Below, in pieces: positions 1 through 8,460 of a stretch of DNA of 64,000 nt. The DNA comes from Bacteroidota bacterium (GTDB taxonomy: Bacteria; Bacteroidota; Bacteroidia; Chitinophagales; Saprospiraceae): assembly GCA_024642665.1 (NCBI GenBank), contig JAHEAR010000004.1, positions 103,691-167,690 on the forward strand, given 5' to 3'. The translations under genes and the position numbers were made by a program. Under the pieces are notes generated by a model that ran no database searches, was not told where the DNA came from, and saw only the letters and a list, made by a program, of their open reading frames with translations. Each line of letters begins with the position of its first letter. The first letter of the stretch is position 1.

Positions 1-548
1 AAATGTTAAGAAGGATGAAGCGCCGGTATGTACGCGAGCTCTATAGCGCACGTGTATCCAAAATAAAAGAAAGTATGCCACATGCTTGTATTGGGGTCGA
101 TGTGATCACCGGTTTCCCCGGAGAGACTGAAGACCATTTTATGGATACCTATCAGTTTCTGATGGAGATGGACATCGATTACATTCACGCCTTCACCTAT
201 TCAGAGCGTGAGAATACACCTGCCGCTTCAATGGAGGGTGCGGTGCCAGTTGAGATCAGAAGGGAAAGAAGTGCACGGCTTCGACAACTATCCCTGAAGA
301 AAAAACAAGCTTTCTATTCAAAGCATCTCGGACAATCAAGAGAAGTTTTATTTGAAAAGGGACCTGACGGGAAATTTATTTCCGGTTTTACGGACAACTA
401 TGTGCGTATCCTTTTACCGTTTGAAGAAGCATTAATAAACACGATGTCGCCCGTTGTGTTGAATGAGATTACCGCGGTAAAAGAGGATATTTTTGTTTCA
501 TCATCACTCATGAAAAATAAGGAATTTACAAATATTCTAACTGATTAG
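1..548 (+). CDS. mtaB: tRNA threonylcarbamoyladenosine methylthiotransferase MtaB, C-terminal part
   Basis: Open at the left edge; only about the last 180 residues are present. The motif GVDVITGFPGETEDHF and the later HAFTYSERENTPAA are typical of the radical-SAM methylthiotransferase family (MiaB/MtaB/RimO), and the wording is closest to MtaB, which adds the methylthio group to t6A37 of ANN-decoding tRNAs. The Cys-rich N-terminal cluster region and the CxxxCxxC radical-SAM motif would lie upstream of the window and cannot be checked. The tail from about residue 105 (GQSREVLFEKGPDGKF) fits the C-terminal TRAM-like tRNA-binding domain. Family assignment is firm; choosing MtaB over a sister subfamily is an inference from similarity remembered by eye. 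Confidence 0.85.
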   Translation, partial: MLRRMKRRYVRELYSARVSKIKESMPHACIGVDVITGFPGETEDHFMDTYQFLMEMDIDYIHAFTYSERENTPAASMEGAVPVEIRRERSARLRQLSLKKKQAFYSKHLGQSREVLFEKGPDGKFISGFTDNYVRILLPFEEALINTMSPVVLNEITAVKEDIFVSSSLMKNKEFTNILTD

Positions 549-1110
549 TATGTCAAATCATAAGTAATTAATTGCATGCTATTGGCAAGTAATAAAGATG
601 ATTGTAAAGTAAACCTTTCAGAATACGCCTTGCAATACAATCAGTGACGAATTACTTTCCTTAACTGAATTTAAAAAAAGTCACGGCGAACTAAATAGAA
701 TCACGCCATGCCATCCCGCTGTTGCGGGAGTTCGAACAACTGAACTTGCGTGTATTTTCGATTGCTCATTAACTGATAAGACTACGGGATTCGGAATGAC
801 AAAAACACACAATAAGAAGTGAATAACGATTTTAGATTTCGTCAATACATTTCGACCTGTAGAATCCTGTCGCTCTAAACTGTTCGACCAACCGGATGCC
901 TTCTTTTTTCGCTCGCCCTTTAGCTAAAAATGCTATAGGGTTCGCAAGTGAAAAAGGAAGAAAAGGCGAAGAAAGAATCACAATAAATACAGACTCCCAA
1001 ATATGAGACAAAACGTAAAAGGGAGTTTTTAGAGCGACGAGGTTTTTGGTTCTTTTTTCCGGAAAAAAAGAACACTAAGAAGAATCTTTGCTGAAATTAA
1101 ACAAAGCAAG
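549..1110. other. 562-bp gene-free region with several inverted repeats
   Basis: No convincing ORF on either strand. Structures seen: a small hairpin cccgc-tgtt-gcggg at 715-728; an 11-bp inverted pair, gtcgctctaaa at 869-879 and tttagagcgac at 1028-1038; and between them an imperfect long hairpin built from cttcttttttcgctcgccc near 900 and its partner ending at about 962. The text ggattcggaatgac near 788 resembles the end of the dispersed element found at 43.9-44.2 kb. The region separates convergent genes (mtaB on plus, a response regulator on minus), so terminator or degenerate repeat function is possible; neither is shown. Confidence 0.5.
1049..1073. terminator. A/T-rich near-perfect palindrome, candidate bidirectional terminator
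   Basis: gttcttttttcc is followed immediately by ggaaaaaaagaac, a 12-bp inverted repeat with one extra A and no loop. It lies just past the stop codon of the response regulator gene (minus strand, stop at 1111). The T/A runs on both sides of the GC core could serve as U tracts in either direction, but the lack of a loop bases makes a conventional hairpin strained. Confidence 0.4.
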
Positions 1111-1806
1111 CTACCCTACTTTCTCTTCAAAATTCAACTTAAACCCTACACTATGGACATTCTCAATGGTGATGGAATCATCATCATTGAGATACTTCCT
1201 CAACCGGCTGATAAAAACATCTAAACTTCGGCCGTAGAAGTAATCATCTTTTCCCCATATGTCTTCCAGGATGTCTGATCGTCTGATCACTTGATTTGGG
1301 CGTGTTGCGAGATAGTACAATATATCCGCTTCACGTTGTGTAAGTCCTTTAGACTCGCCATTGCAAGCAAGATCAAGGTTGGCGTAATCAAACAAGTATT
1401 TGCCAATCCTAAGTGCTTCTCTGGGGGCTTCTTCAATAATCTTTCGGCGACGCAAAAAAACCTCTATTCGCATTTTTAATTCTTCAAAACTATAAGGTTT
1501 GGTGACGTAATCATCTCCTCCCAACAGAAAACCTTCCATTTTATCTTCGACCATCGTTTTAGCGGTCAGAAAAATAATCGGTACATGCCTGCTTACCCCT
1601 CTGATCTTCTTTGCCAACTCAAAACCATCCATATGCGGTAACATTACATCCAGCAGACACAGATCGAATTCTCCCTTTTTAAAAACAGCCCAGGCATCTT
1701 TTCCATTACTACAATGCGTCACATCATAGTTTTCCATGTCCAGTTGATCTTTGGTGATGAAGCTTAACGACTCATCATCTTCTACATAGAGGATTTTTGC
1801 TTTCAT
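1111..1806 (-). CDS. OmpR-family response regulator
   Basis: A 231-residue two-domain regulator. The N-terminal receiver domain has acidic residues D10/D11, phospho-acceptor D53 in LCLLDVMLP, T81 in FLTAK and K103 in YVTKP. The C-terminal winged helix starts near residue 130 and contains the characteristic TQREADILYYLATRP and DVFISRLRKYL segments. The start codon overlaps the stop of the upstream histidine kinase gene by 4 bp (ATGA), so the two are almost certainly translationally coupled and cognate. The sequence resembles the RprY-type regulators of Bacteroides, but the regulon cannot be read from the sequence. Confidence 0.93.
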   Translation of the reverse strand: MKAKILYVEDDESLSFITKDQLDMENYDVTHCSNGKDAWAVFKKGEFDLCLLDVMLPHMDGFELAKKIRGVSRHVPIIFLTAKTMVEDKMEGFLLGGDDYVTKPYSFEELKMRIEVFLRRRKIIEEAPREALRIGKYLFDYANLDLACNGESKGLTQREADILYYLATRPNQVIRRSDILEDIWGKDDYFYGRSLDVFISRLRKYLNDDDSITIENVHSVGFKLNFEEKVG

Positions 1807-3077
1807 TTTGTTTTGATTGGTAATTTAATCGTAAAGGTACTTCCCTTTCCCAATTCGCTCACTACGCCGATATCTCCACCATGCATTTCCAATATGGTCT
1901 TGACATAATGGAGCCCCAACCCGAAGCCCTTAATATCGTGGATATTTCCGGAAGGGACACGATAGAATTTCCTAAACAAATGTTTTTGGTGTGCCGGCGA
2001 AATGCCCATTCCTTCATCTGAAATACTGACTTCGATCGTATACTGATCACTTTTTGTGCTGATGGTGATCGGCGTACTTGGCGTAGAATATTTCACCGCA
2101 TTGTCTATTAAATTACTAATGACACTGGCGATATGTGTTCGGTCGCAGGAGGTTATAGAATGCATCGCTTTGTACTCTGTGATAAATGTATGGCCTTCAA
2201 TACCTGATTCCGCGCCTTTGGTTTCCAAAACTTCCTCTAGCAATTCGTGCATATCCACGGTCTCCCGCTTTAATCCGAATTCACCGGATTCTAATCGAGC
2301 GACGTTAAGTAATTTTTCTACCTGGATATTTAAGCGTTGATATTGTGTTCTAATCAATTCGGTATACCGATTAAGACGTACGTCTGATTGAATGGCCGGT
2401 TGCTTGGATAGGAAATCACTCGACAATTGAATGGACGTCAGGGGTGTTTTAAATTCATGGGTCATATTGTTAATGAAATCTCGCTGCATCTCTGAATACC
2501 GGCGCTGATTGAAAATGACCCAAATGGCATAAGAAAAGAAAGTAATGGTGATGGCGGCCAATAGCGATAAAAACCAGGTGAGCCCGGCATTGGTTCTTAG
2601 GTCAATATGCCTGGACGGAAACTTCACCCCGAAATAGTAGGTAAATTCATCATACTTTGGAAGCTTCCCTTCACTCCTGGTGGGCTTATCCGCTTCGATC
2701 AGGTTACAATGATTACCATACACCATGTCCTCACTGGCACAATCGTATATGGCATATTCAAAATCCGTGTAATTAGCGAGTGAGCCGAACTCTTTCAGCA
2801 GAAGGTATTCCAGTACGTTGGCATCGATTACATCATTGAAGTTGACGATATAGTAATTAGGTGTAATCCGTTTAATGACTTCTCCGGCAGGTAGTGTCGA
2901 CTTATTCAGAACGGCCATCTCGGTGGCAACCTTTAATAATGCGATGGAGGTTGTCTGGTCAAAAGATTTTGACTCCTGATCCCATTTGTGAATCAGCCAA
3001 TAGGATTGCATCGCAATGATACTGAGGATAGATAATGCCCCTAATAGAATGACCCATCTGATGTTAGAATTCCTCAT
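1803..3077 (-). CDS. Membrane sensor histidine kinase
   Basis: About 424 residues. A first membrane helix (WVILLGALSILSIIAMQ) is followed by a roughly 140-residue extracytoplasmic sensor segment with three cysteines, a second helix (WFLSLLAAITITFFSYAIWV), then a HisKA domain with H-box MTHEFKTPLTS and a HATPase_c domain with N-box VISNLIDNAVKYS, DEGMGIS and GFGLGLHYVK. The frame allows a start at 3086, but a TACCTTTG promoter box at 3084-3091 overlaps that codon. The ATG at 3077 is therefore preferred, giving a nearly leaderless transcript. The gene overlaps the downstream regulator gene by 4 bp. The sensor segment matches no family I recognise. Confidence 0.92.
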   Translation of the reverse strand: MRNSNIRWVILLGALSILSIIAMQSYWLIHKWDQESKSFDQTTSIALLKVATEMAVLNKSTLPAGEVIKRITPNYYIVNFNDVIDANVLEYLLLKEFGSLANYTDFEYAIYDCASEDMVYGNHCNLIEADKPTRSEGKLPKYDEFTYYFGVKFPSRHIDLRTNAGLTWFLSLLAAITITFFSYAIWVIFNQRRYSEMQRDFINNMTHEFKTPLTSIQLSSDFLSKQPAIQSDVRLNRYTELIRTQYQRLNIQVEKLLNVARLESGEFGLKRETVDMHELLEEVLETKGAESGIEGHTFITEYKAMHSITSCDRTHIASVISNLIDNAVKYSTPSTPITISTKSDQYTIEVSISDEGMGISPAHQKHLFRKFYRVPSGNIHDIKGFGLGLHYVKTILEMHGGDIGVVSELGKGSTFTIKLPIKTK

Positions 3078-3083
3078 AGTGCA

Positions 3084-3091
3084 CAAAGGTA
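3084..3091 (-). promoter_or_regulatory. Bacteroidota -7 promoter box for the kinase-regulator operon
   Basis: The plus strand reads caaaggta, so the minus strand reads TACCTTTG, matching the TAnnTTTG box of the Bacteroidota primary sigma factor. No clean TTTG -33 box lies exactly 19 bp upstream; a GTTG is present a few bases further out. Its position 7 bp before the ATG at 3077 decides the start codon of the kinase. Confidence 0.55.
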
Positions 3092-3289
3092 GTCTGTGGA
3101 AAACAGCTTTTAGTCAACATAGTTTCTAATGAATTCCTAAATTCCTTCGGGCAAATAACTTACGCTCTACCTGTGATTTATTCATTTGAGCAAAATATAG
3201 GACTTCCTCTGTGTCTATTCGATAGTTAATCTACCCATTCCATGGATTGAAAATCTTCCATTTGTCGACAATCTACCTCATTTAGTCAG

Positions 3290-3335
3290 GTACTATGTAA
3301 TATTAGTGTACTTTGTATAACATAGTACTGTACTA
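3290..3335. promoter_or_regulatory. Dyad operator, probably for the adjacent PadR regulator
   Basis: gtactatgt (3290-3298) and acatagtac (3320-3328) form a perfect 9-bp inverted pair 21 bp apart. A second palindrome, tagtac-t-gtacta, sits at 3323-3335 and shares the right arm. Four GTAC-containing half-sites thus lie within about 50 bp, ending about 18 bp before the PadR start codon. The ATGT/ACAT ends resemble known PadR-type sites (ATGT-N8-ACAT), although the spacing differs. Autoregulation of the padR-pspC operon is inferred from position. Confidence 0.55.
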
Positions 3336-3353
3336 TTTCCCTATATTTGGGGT

Positions 3354-3683
3354 ATGAAAATCGACAACATGAAGGCTCAGATGAGAAAGGGCGTGCTCGA
3401 TATGTGCATACTTTCCTTGTTATCCACAGAAGCCATGTATACTTCGGATATCATCGAAAGATTGAAAAAGTCAAATCTGGTGGTGGTAGAAGGAACCTTG
3501 TATCCGCTGCTGACCAGATTAAAAAACGCCGAACTACTGGAATATTACTGGATGGAATCCAATTCAGGTCCACCTCGAAAATATTTTAAAATCACCGACA
3601 AAGGGCGGACTTTTTTAACCGGACTCAAAGATTCCTGGACAGAAATCAATGAAGCCGTTTCTCTAACCACACAAAAACAATAA
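3354..3683 (+). CDS. PadR-family transcriptional regulator
   Basis: A 109-residue winged-helix protein. The core DMCILSLLSTEAMYTSDIIERL, VVEGTLYPLLTRL and the wing PPRKYFKITDKG are classic PadR features, and the length fits the short PadR-like class without the long C-terminal dimerisation helix. It is followed 6 bp later by a PspC-domain gene, an arrangement common in Bacteroidota and Firmicutes, suggesting that it represses its own operon in response to an envelope signal. The start chosen matches family length and lies just after a dyad operator and a TATATTTG promoter-like box. Confidence 0.93.
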   Translation: MKIDNMKAQMRKGVLDMCILSLLSTEAMYTSDIIERLKKSNLVVVEGTLYPLLTRLKNAELLEYYWMESNSGPPRKYFKITDKGRTFLTGLKDSWTEINEAVSLTTQKQ

Positions 3684-3689
3684 CAAACC

Positions 3690-4460
3690 ATGAATAAAAC
3701 GATTAACATAAATCTCGGAGGCTACCCATTTACCATTGATGAAGATGCTTACGCCACCGCAAGTCATTACCTGGATACACTGGCCGGACATTTCAAAGGC
3801 AGTGAAGGCGCAACAGAAATTATGCAGGATATCGAATCCCGCATGGGTGAGCTCATCAATCGCAACAAAGGCTCCAGAGTCATTGTCAACAAAGTAGATG
3901 TACTTGAAGCTATATCGGTCCTTGGAACCCCTGAAGAATTACATGATATTGATTTTTCTGATGCCGAAATAAAAGAAAAGAAGAAAAAGAAATCCAATTC
4001 TTTTCAACTAAAAACCGGCAAAAGACTCTACAGAGATCCGGATGACAAAATCATCAGCGGAGTATGTTCCGGTCTGGCCTCCTATCTGGGCATTCAGGAT
4101 GCCGTTTGGGTAAGAATTGGTTTTGTCTTATTGTCTACCCTTGGTGGCGGAGGCGCATTAGTCTATGCCGTTTTGTGGGCCATCGTCCCCGAAGCCAAAA
4201 CTGTTTCCGATCGGCTGGAAATGATGGGCGAACCCACCAATGTCAACAACATTGCCAAAATGGTAAAAGATGAACTGGAAGAACTCAGCGACAAAATCCA
4301 GGAAAAATTCGCCAAGAAAAACAAGAAGCATAGATTTCATTCTGCTCCTCCGCAAGAACATGATGATGATCAGCCATTGACCTCCGGGTTAAGTTGGGGA
4401 CCGAGCCTGGCGTCAAAGAAAAAAGTAGAAGCCACTTATGATCATAAAGACTTTGTTTAA
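3690..4460 (+). CDS. PspC-domain inner-membrane protein
   Basis: 256 residues. Residues 1-95 form a cytoplasmic, acidic, helix-rich region with MNKTININLGGYPFTIDEDA and a segment ending VLEAISVLGTPEEL, the usual N-terminus of these Bacteroidota proteins. A lysine-rich linker (96-105) leads to the PspC domain at about 111-172 (KRLYRDPDDKIISGVCSGLA, then a hydrophobic hairpin ending VLWAIVPEA). The C-terminal 80 residues are charged and low complexity. PspC proteins act in envelope-stress sensing in enterobacteria; here that role is inferred. It is cotranscribed with padR (6-bp gap). Confidence 0.9.
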   Translation: MNKTININLGGYPFTIDEDAYATASHYLDTLAGHFKGSEGATEIMQDIESRMGELINRNKGSRVIVNKVDVLEAISVLGTPEELHDIDFSDAEIKEKKKKKSNSFQLKTGKRLYRDPDDKIISGVCSGLASYLGIQDAVWVRIGFVLLSTLGGGGALVYAVLWAIVPEAKTVSDRLEMMGEPTNVNNIAKMVKDELEELSDKIQEKFAKKNKKHRFHSAPPQEHDDDQPLTSGLSWGPSLASKKKVEATYDHKDFV

Positions 4461-4493
4461 GCACAGGGCATGGGGCGAAGGGCTGAGAGAGAA

Positions 4494-4524
4494 GGGCGTA
4501 GGGCGTAGGGCGTAGGGCGTAGGG
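4494..4524. repeat. Heptanucleotide tandem repeat GGGCGTA, four perfect copies
   Basis: Four consecutive copies of gggcgta run from 4494 to 4521, followed by a partial copy. Degenerate GGGC-containing units (gggcatg, gggcgaa, gggctga) precede it from about 4466. The same unit is repeated at 56419-56455, and a GCATGGG variant array sits at 43829-43870. The array resembles the short tandemly repeated repetitive (STRR) heptamers described in cyanobacteria. Confidence 0.85.
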
Positions 4525-4954
4525 TGAAATAAAAATTATGAATGTGTGCATTTCGAAAATATTAATTTCAACTAAACTCTCCTAAACAATAAGTGCCAAA
4601 GGTGCTTAGTGCTCAACTTTCTCAACGCATACACCAAATGACATAACCAAAAGATCTGAGACTTTTAGACCTGAGACTAATAGACGGGAGAAACGTTCGC
4701 CGCCGCCAATTCCAAACCATCGGAAAAGGCGACCAAGGAACACCAGATTTAAATCTTTATAACTTTTTAATCTCCTAACCCTTTAACCTCTTAACCCTAC
4801 ACAAAGACGCGAGATAAGAGACGCCAGACTTTGAATCCTTTTCCTCCTCCTAGCCCTGTAAAGCGCCAAAACATTTAATCCCTTCACCTTTAACCGTTTA
4901 CCCTTTACCCTTTCTAAATCAAGACTTCTCACTCTTCTCTTTTCACTTAATTCT

Positions 4955-4962
4955 TACCTTTG
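4955..4962 (+). promoter_or_regulatory. -7 promoter box for prfC
   Basis: TACCTTTG matches TAnnTTTG exactly and is followed by a C-rich start region 22 bp before the prfC ATG. No exact TTTG at the -33 position was found; TTTTCAC lies nearby. Confidence 0.55.
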
Positions 4963-4984
4963 CCCCCCTGCAAAGCAATACCTT

Positions 4985-6565
4985 ATGAGTGCAAAAGAAG
5001 AGATACAAAAGCGAAAGACGTTTGGTATCGTGTCCCACCCGGATGCCGGTAAAACGACCCTGACGGAGAAGCTTCTTCTTTTTGGTGGTGCCATTCAGGA
5101 GGCAGGTGCTGTAAAGTCTAATAAAATCAAAAAGCACGCGACTTCAGATTTTATGGAGATTGAAAAGCAAAGAGGAATCTCCGTTGCAACTTCCGTCATG
5201 GCGTTCCCCTATCGGGATCATCTGGTTAATATCCTGGATACACCGGGCCACAAAGATTTTGCTGAAGATACTTTCCGAACTCTAACGGCAGTAGACAGTG
5301 TCATCGTCGTCATTGACGTTGCAAAAGGAGTTGAAACCCAGACCGAAAAACTAGTGGAAGTTTGCCGGATGCGAAAGACCCCTATTATCGTATTTATCAA
5401 CAAGCTGGATCGGGAAGGAAAAGATGCCGTAGAACTGCTCGACGAAATTGAAGAAAAACTTGGCTTACATGTGACCCCACTGAGCTGGCCGGTCGGCATG
5501 GGTGGTCTTTTCAAAGGGGTCTATAACATTTATGAAAAAAAACTCTTACTGTACAGACCACACAGCAAGCAATCGAAAGAAGAAGTTTTCGAAATCAAAG
5601 ATGTGCACGACGCCGTTCTTGTCGAGAAAGTGGGCGAACGAGCTGCTGAAGAACTAAGATCTGAACTTGATATCGTCACACATGTGTACCCGGATTTTGA
5701 CCGTAAAAAATATTTGACCGGCGATCTATCTCCGGTATTTTTTGGGAGTGCAGTCAATAATTTTGGTGTCAAAGAATTACTGGATTGTTTTATTGACATT
5801 GCTCCTACCCCACTTGCTCGGGAAACCGAAGAGCGAAAAATTGACCCCTTTGAAGATAACTTCAGTGGATTTGTTTTTAAGATTCATGCCAATATAGATC
5901 CAAGGCACCGCGATCGAATTGCCTTCCTCAGAGTGTGTTCCGGAAAGTTTGAAAGAAACAAAAATTACTACCACGTTCGCCAGGATCGTCAGATGAAATT
6001 TTCCAACCCCACTTCTTTTATGGCCTCACGGAAAGATGTCATTGATGAAGCCTGGCCGGGAGATATTGTGGGACTTTATGACTCAGGTAATTTTAATATT
6101 GGTGATACACTTTCCGAAGGAGAAAAATTGCATTTCAAAGGTATCCCACGTTTCTCTCCGGAAATGTTTCGAAGAGTCATCAACAAAGATCCGATGAAAA
6201 CAAAACAACTCAATAAGGGTCTTGATCAACTCATGGATGAAGGGGTCGCACAAATGTTTATCAAGGAACTCAATGGCGATAAAATTATAGGTACCGTTGG
6301 CGCACTGCAGTTTGATGTCATCCAGTACCGCCTCGAACACGAATATGGCGCAAAGTGCGATTATGAACCACTTAGTATACACAAAGCATGTTGGATCGAT
6401 TCAGATGATGACCAGGCCTTGCAGACCTTTGTCAGCCGGAAGAAAAAAGATATCGCTTTAGACAAAGATCAGCGACTCGTATTTCTGGCAGAATCTGCCT
6501 GGGTTTTAAAAATGACTCAGGAGACTTTTCCTGCGATCCGGTTCCATTTTACTTCGGAGTTTTGA
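4985..6565 (+). CDS. prfC: Peptide chain release factor 3
   Basis: A 526-residue translational GTPase that recycles RF1/RF2 from the ribosome. All GTPase motifs are intact: G1 SHPDAGKTT (17-25), switch-I region KQRGISV, G3 DTPGH (85-89) with the catalytic His, and G4 NKLD (139-142). The RF3-specific run [16 protein letters not shown] and the C-terminal domain ([20 protein letters not shown]) separate it from EF-G. Length is normal for the family. It is apparently monocistronic, with its own promoter box and flanking repeat-rich spacers. Confidence 0.97.
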   Translation: MSAKEEIQKRKTFGIVSHPDAGKTTLTEKLLLFGGAIQEAGAVKSNKIKKHATSDFMEIEKQRGISVATSVMAFPYRDHLVNILDTPGHKDFAEDTFRTLTAVDSVIVVIDVAKGVETQTEKLVEVCRMRKTPIIVFINKLDREGKDAVELLDEIEEKLGLHVTPLSWPVGMGGLFKGVYNIYEKKLLLYRPHSKQSKEEVFEIKDVHDAVLVEKVGERAAEELRSELDIVTHVYPDFDRKKYLTGDLSPVFFGSAVNNFGVKELLDCFIDIAPTPLARETEERKIDPFEDNFSGFVFKIHANIDPRHRDRIAFLRVCSGKFERNKNYYHVRQDRQMKFSNPTSFMASRKDVIDEAWPGDIVGLYDSGNFNIGDTLSEGEKLHFKGIPRFSPEMFRRVINKDPMKTKQLNKGLDQLMDEGVAQMFIKELNGDKIIGTVGALQFDVIQYRLEHEYGAKCDYEPLSIHKACWIDSDDDQALQTFVSRKKKDIALDKDQRLVFLAESAWVLKMTQETFPAIRFHFTSEF

Positions 6566-6571
6566 ATAGAG

Positions 6572-6754
6572 GTGAGTAGTAAGGAGTGAGTGGTGAGTTA
6601 AATAGAAATTCTATTGCTTTTCCACCCCTTTCCAAAAAATCAAGCCGAAACTTGTAGAGATTAGCCATATCTTACTATCTAAATCACTCCATAACCAAAT
6701 CACCAAATCACTAACTCACTGCATCACCTATCACTGATCACAAATCATCTGCTC
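6572..6754. repeat. Imperfect 7-8 bp periodic repeats between prfC and the M48 protease gene
   Basis: Four heptamers run head to tail at 6572-6599 (gtgagta, gtaagga, gtgagtg, gtgagtt). Further right, the motif tcac recurs at 6700, 6708, 6716 and 6724 (8-bp steps) and at 6731 and 6738 (7-bp steps). No gene is present in this 189-bp spacer. Similar gtgaaaa/gtgataa heptamers occur on the minus strand between atpB and atpE. Confidence 0.6.
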
Positions 6755-7594
6755 ATGGCTATTTTTAGAAACACTCCAACGACAAATCAACAAGGTACGG
6801 CTGGGCGTTATAGAATGCCTCAGAAAAAAAATGTGCGTGGTGGAATTCTCGTTGCCATTTTACTGGCCACTTTTGCCATCTGTAAATATTATTCCAACTC
6901 TCAGTTTAATGATATTACAGGAGAAACACAACATGTCAGTATTAGTCCTGACCAGGAAATCGCACTGGGTCTCCATAGTCTTCCTTCGATGATCGAGCAG
7001 TATGGTGGTCTGCATCCGGATCCGGAAGCGCAAAAATTTGTCAAAAGCATCGGAAATCGCATTGTGCAAAATAGTGATGCCTTGCAGACACCTTATCAAT
7101 ATGATTTTCATCTGCTCAATGATCCAAATGTGATCAATGCATTTGCGCTCCCCGGCGGACAGGTCTTTATCACGCTGGCTTTATTTAATAAACTGGAGAC
7201 AGAGGATCAACTGGCAGGCATTTTTGGACACGAGGTCGGCCATGTCGTCGCCCGTCATGGGGCAGAGCGAATTGCGAAACAGGAACTCACGGAAGGACTG
7301 ACAGGGGCTGCGGTGGTAGCATCAGGAGATTACAATACGGCGCAGGCAGCTCAAATGATTGCCAATGTTGTCAATATGTCCTATGGCAGGGATCAGGAGC
7401 TCCAGTCTGATGATCTGGGCGTACGTTTTATGATGCAGGCCGGATATGATCCCGAAGCTTTAATTGGGGTGATGAAGATTCTGGAAGAAGCCAGTGGCGG
7501 ACAACGTCAGCCGGAATTTATGAGCACACACCCTAGTCCCGAAAACCGAGTGGAACGCATTCGGGAAGCCATTGAAAAATACAGCACGCAATAA
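6755..7594 (+). CDS. M48-family zinc metalloprotease, membrane-anchored
   Basis: 279 residues. A polar N-terminus is followed by one membrane anchor (about 30-45) and an M48 peptidase domain. Zinc site: HEVGH at 159-163 with catalytic E160, and the third ligand probably E215 in the ELQSD motif, the equivalent of ExxxD in BepA/HtpX. Downstream, RFMMQAGYDP and STHPSPENRVERI are typical of the M48C (BepA/LoiP-like) branch. Those proteases degrade misassembled outer-membrane proteins; the same role here is inferred. The next gene encodes a BI-1/YccA protein, so a membrane quality-control pairing is possible. Confidence 0.92.
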   Translation: MAIFRNTPTTNQQGTAGRYRMPQKKNVRGGILVAILLATFAICKYYSNSQFNDITGETQHVSISPDQEIALGLHSLPSMIEQYGGLHPDPEAQKFVKSIGNRIVQNSDALQTPYQYDFHLLNDPNVINAFALPGGQVFITLALFNKLETEDQLAGIFGHEVGHVVARHGAERIAKQELTEGLTGAAVVASGDYNTAQAAQMIANVVNMSYGRDQELQSDDLGVRFMMQAGYDPEALIGVMKILEEASGGQRQPEFMSTHPSPENRVERIREAIEKYSTQ

Positions 7595-7693
7595 CCATAA
7601 GTTTATTTACAAAAGGCGGCGATTAGACGTCTTCCTTTTTAAAACTTTTATTTGATTTTACCATTTATATAATACGAACTAATTTAAAAATAC

Positions 7694-8431
7694 ATGAATA
7701 AGCGATTTTCAAATATGGGCAATCCGATGCTAAAAAAGAGTTTTGCTTCTAATGCATCTGCAACTGATACTTTCACGCAGGAAGGTACCATGACCAGTCA
7801 GGGTGCGATCAATAAAACGCTGATACTTTTCGGTATTTTATTACTGACCGGAATTTATAATTTTCAACTCCAGAGCAATGTCCTGATGATCGGCGGTGCT
7901 ATTGTCGGTTTCGTACTGGTTTTGGTCAATGTTTTCAAAAAAGAATACTCCCCATATATCGCACCAGGCTATGCCGCTATGGAAGGATTATTTGTTGGAG
8001 GAATTTCCGGAATCTACGCAGGCTTTGGCGGAGGAATTGTCATTCAGGCTATTTCATTAACGCTGCTCGTGCTTTTTATCATGCTTTTTATCCATAAGAC
8101 AGGCATCATCCCGGTGACAAATAAGTTTAGAACGGGGGTCATCATGGCTACCGGAGCTATTGCCCTTTTGTACGTGATAAGTTTTGCATTAAGTTTTTTC
8201 GGCATCCATATGCCTTTCATACACGAAGGAGGAACTTTTGGGATCCTTTTTTCTCTCGGTGTCATTGGAATTGCTTCTCTAAATCTCTTGTTGGATTTTG
8301 ATATGATTATTAAGGGAGAAGAATATGGCGCACCAAAATATATGGAATGGTTTTCTGCGATGGGCCTGATGATTACATTGATATGGCTCTACATAGAGAT
8401 CCTTCGCCTTTTGGCAAAGTTGCGTGACTAA
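7694..8431 (+). CDS. Bax inhibitor-1/YccA-family membrane protein
   Basis: 245 residues. A polar 35-residue N-terminus is followed by seven hydrophobic helices; the last ends before IEILRLLAKLRD. The segment MEGLFVGGISGIYAGFGGG and the final-helix region are typical of the TMBIM/YccA family. Bacterial members modulate FtsH or act as pH-sensitive calcium leaks; the function here is unknown. It follows the M48 protease gene in the same direction after 99 bp, with a weak inverted repeat (aaaagg/cctttt, around 7610-7640) between them. Confidence 0.9.
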   Translation: MNKRFSNMGNPMLKKSFASNASATDTFTQEGTMTSQGAINKTLILFGILLLTGIYNFQLQSNVLMIGGAIVGFVLVLVNVFKKEYSPYIAPGYAAMEGLFVGGISGIYAGFGGGIVIQAISLTLLVLFIMLFIHKTGIIPVTNKFRTGVIMATGAIALLYVISFALSFFGIHMPFIHEGGTFGILFSLGVIGIASLNLLLDFDMIIKGEEYGAPKYMEWFSAMGLMITLIWLYIEILRLLAKLRD

Positions 8432-8460
8432 TAGAAAAAGTGCAAGAATTCGATGTCAGC

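Larger units (their letters stand above)
4461..4984. other. 524-bp repeat-rich gene-free region before prfC
   Basis: No credible gene. It contains a degenerate and then perfect GGGCGTA heptamer array at its left end, a block reading gatctgagacttttagacctgagact near 4650-4680 that recurs at 56.4-56.7 kb, pyrimidine-rich low-complexity sequence with repeated ctttaacc/ctttaccc units near 4770-4915, and the prfC promoter at the right end. Confidence 0.6.

Noticed and set aside
3347..3589. 80-residue ORF overlapping padR
   Set aside because: It is an alternate frame of the PadR gene with no family match; the frame at 3354 has the full PadR signature.
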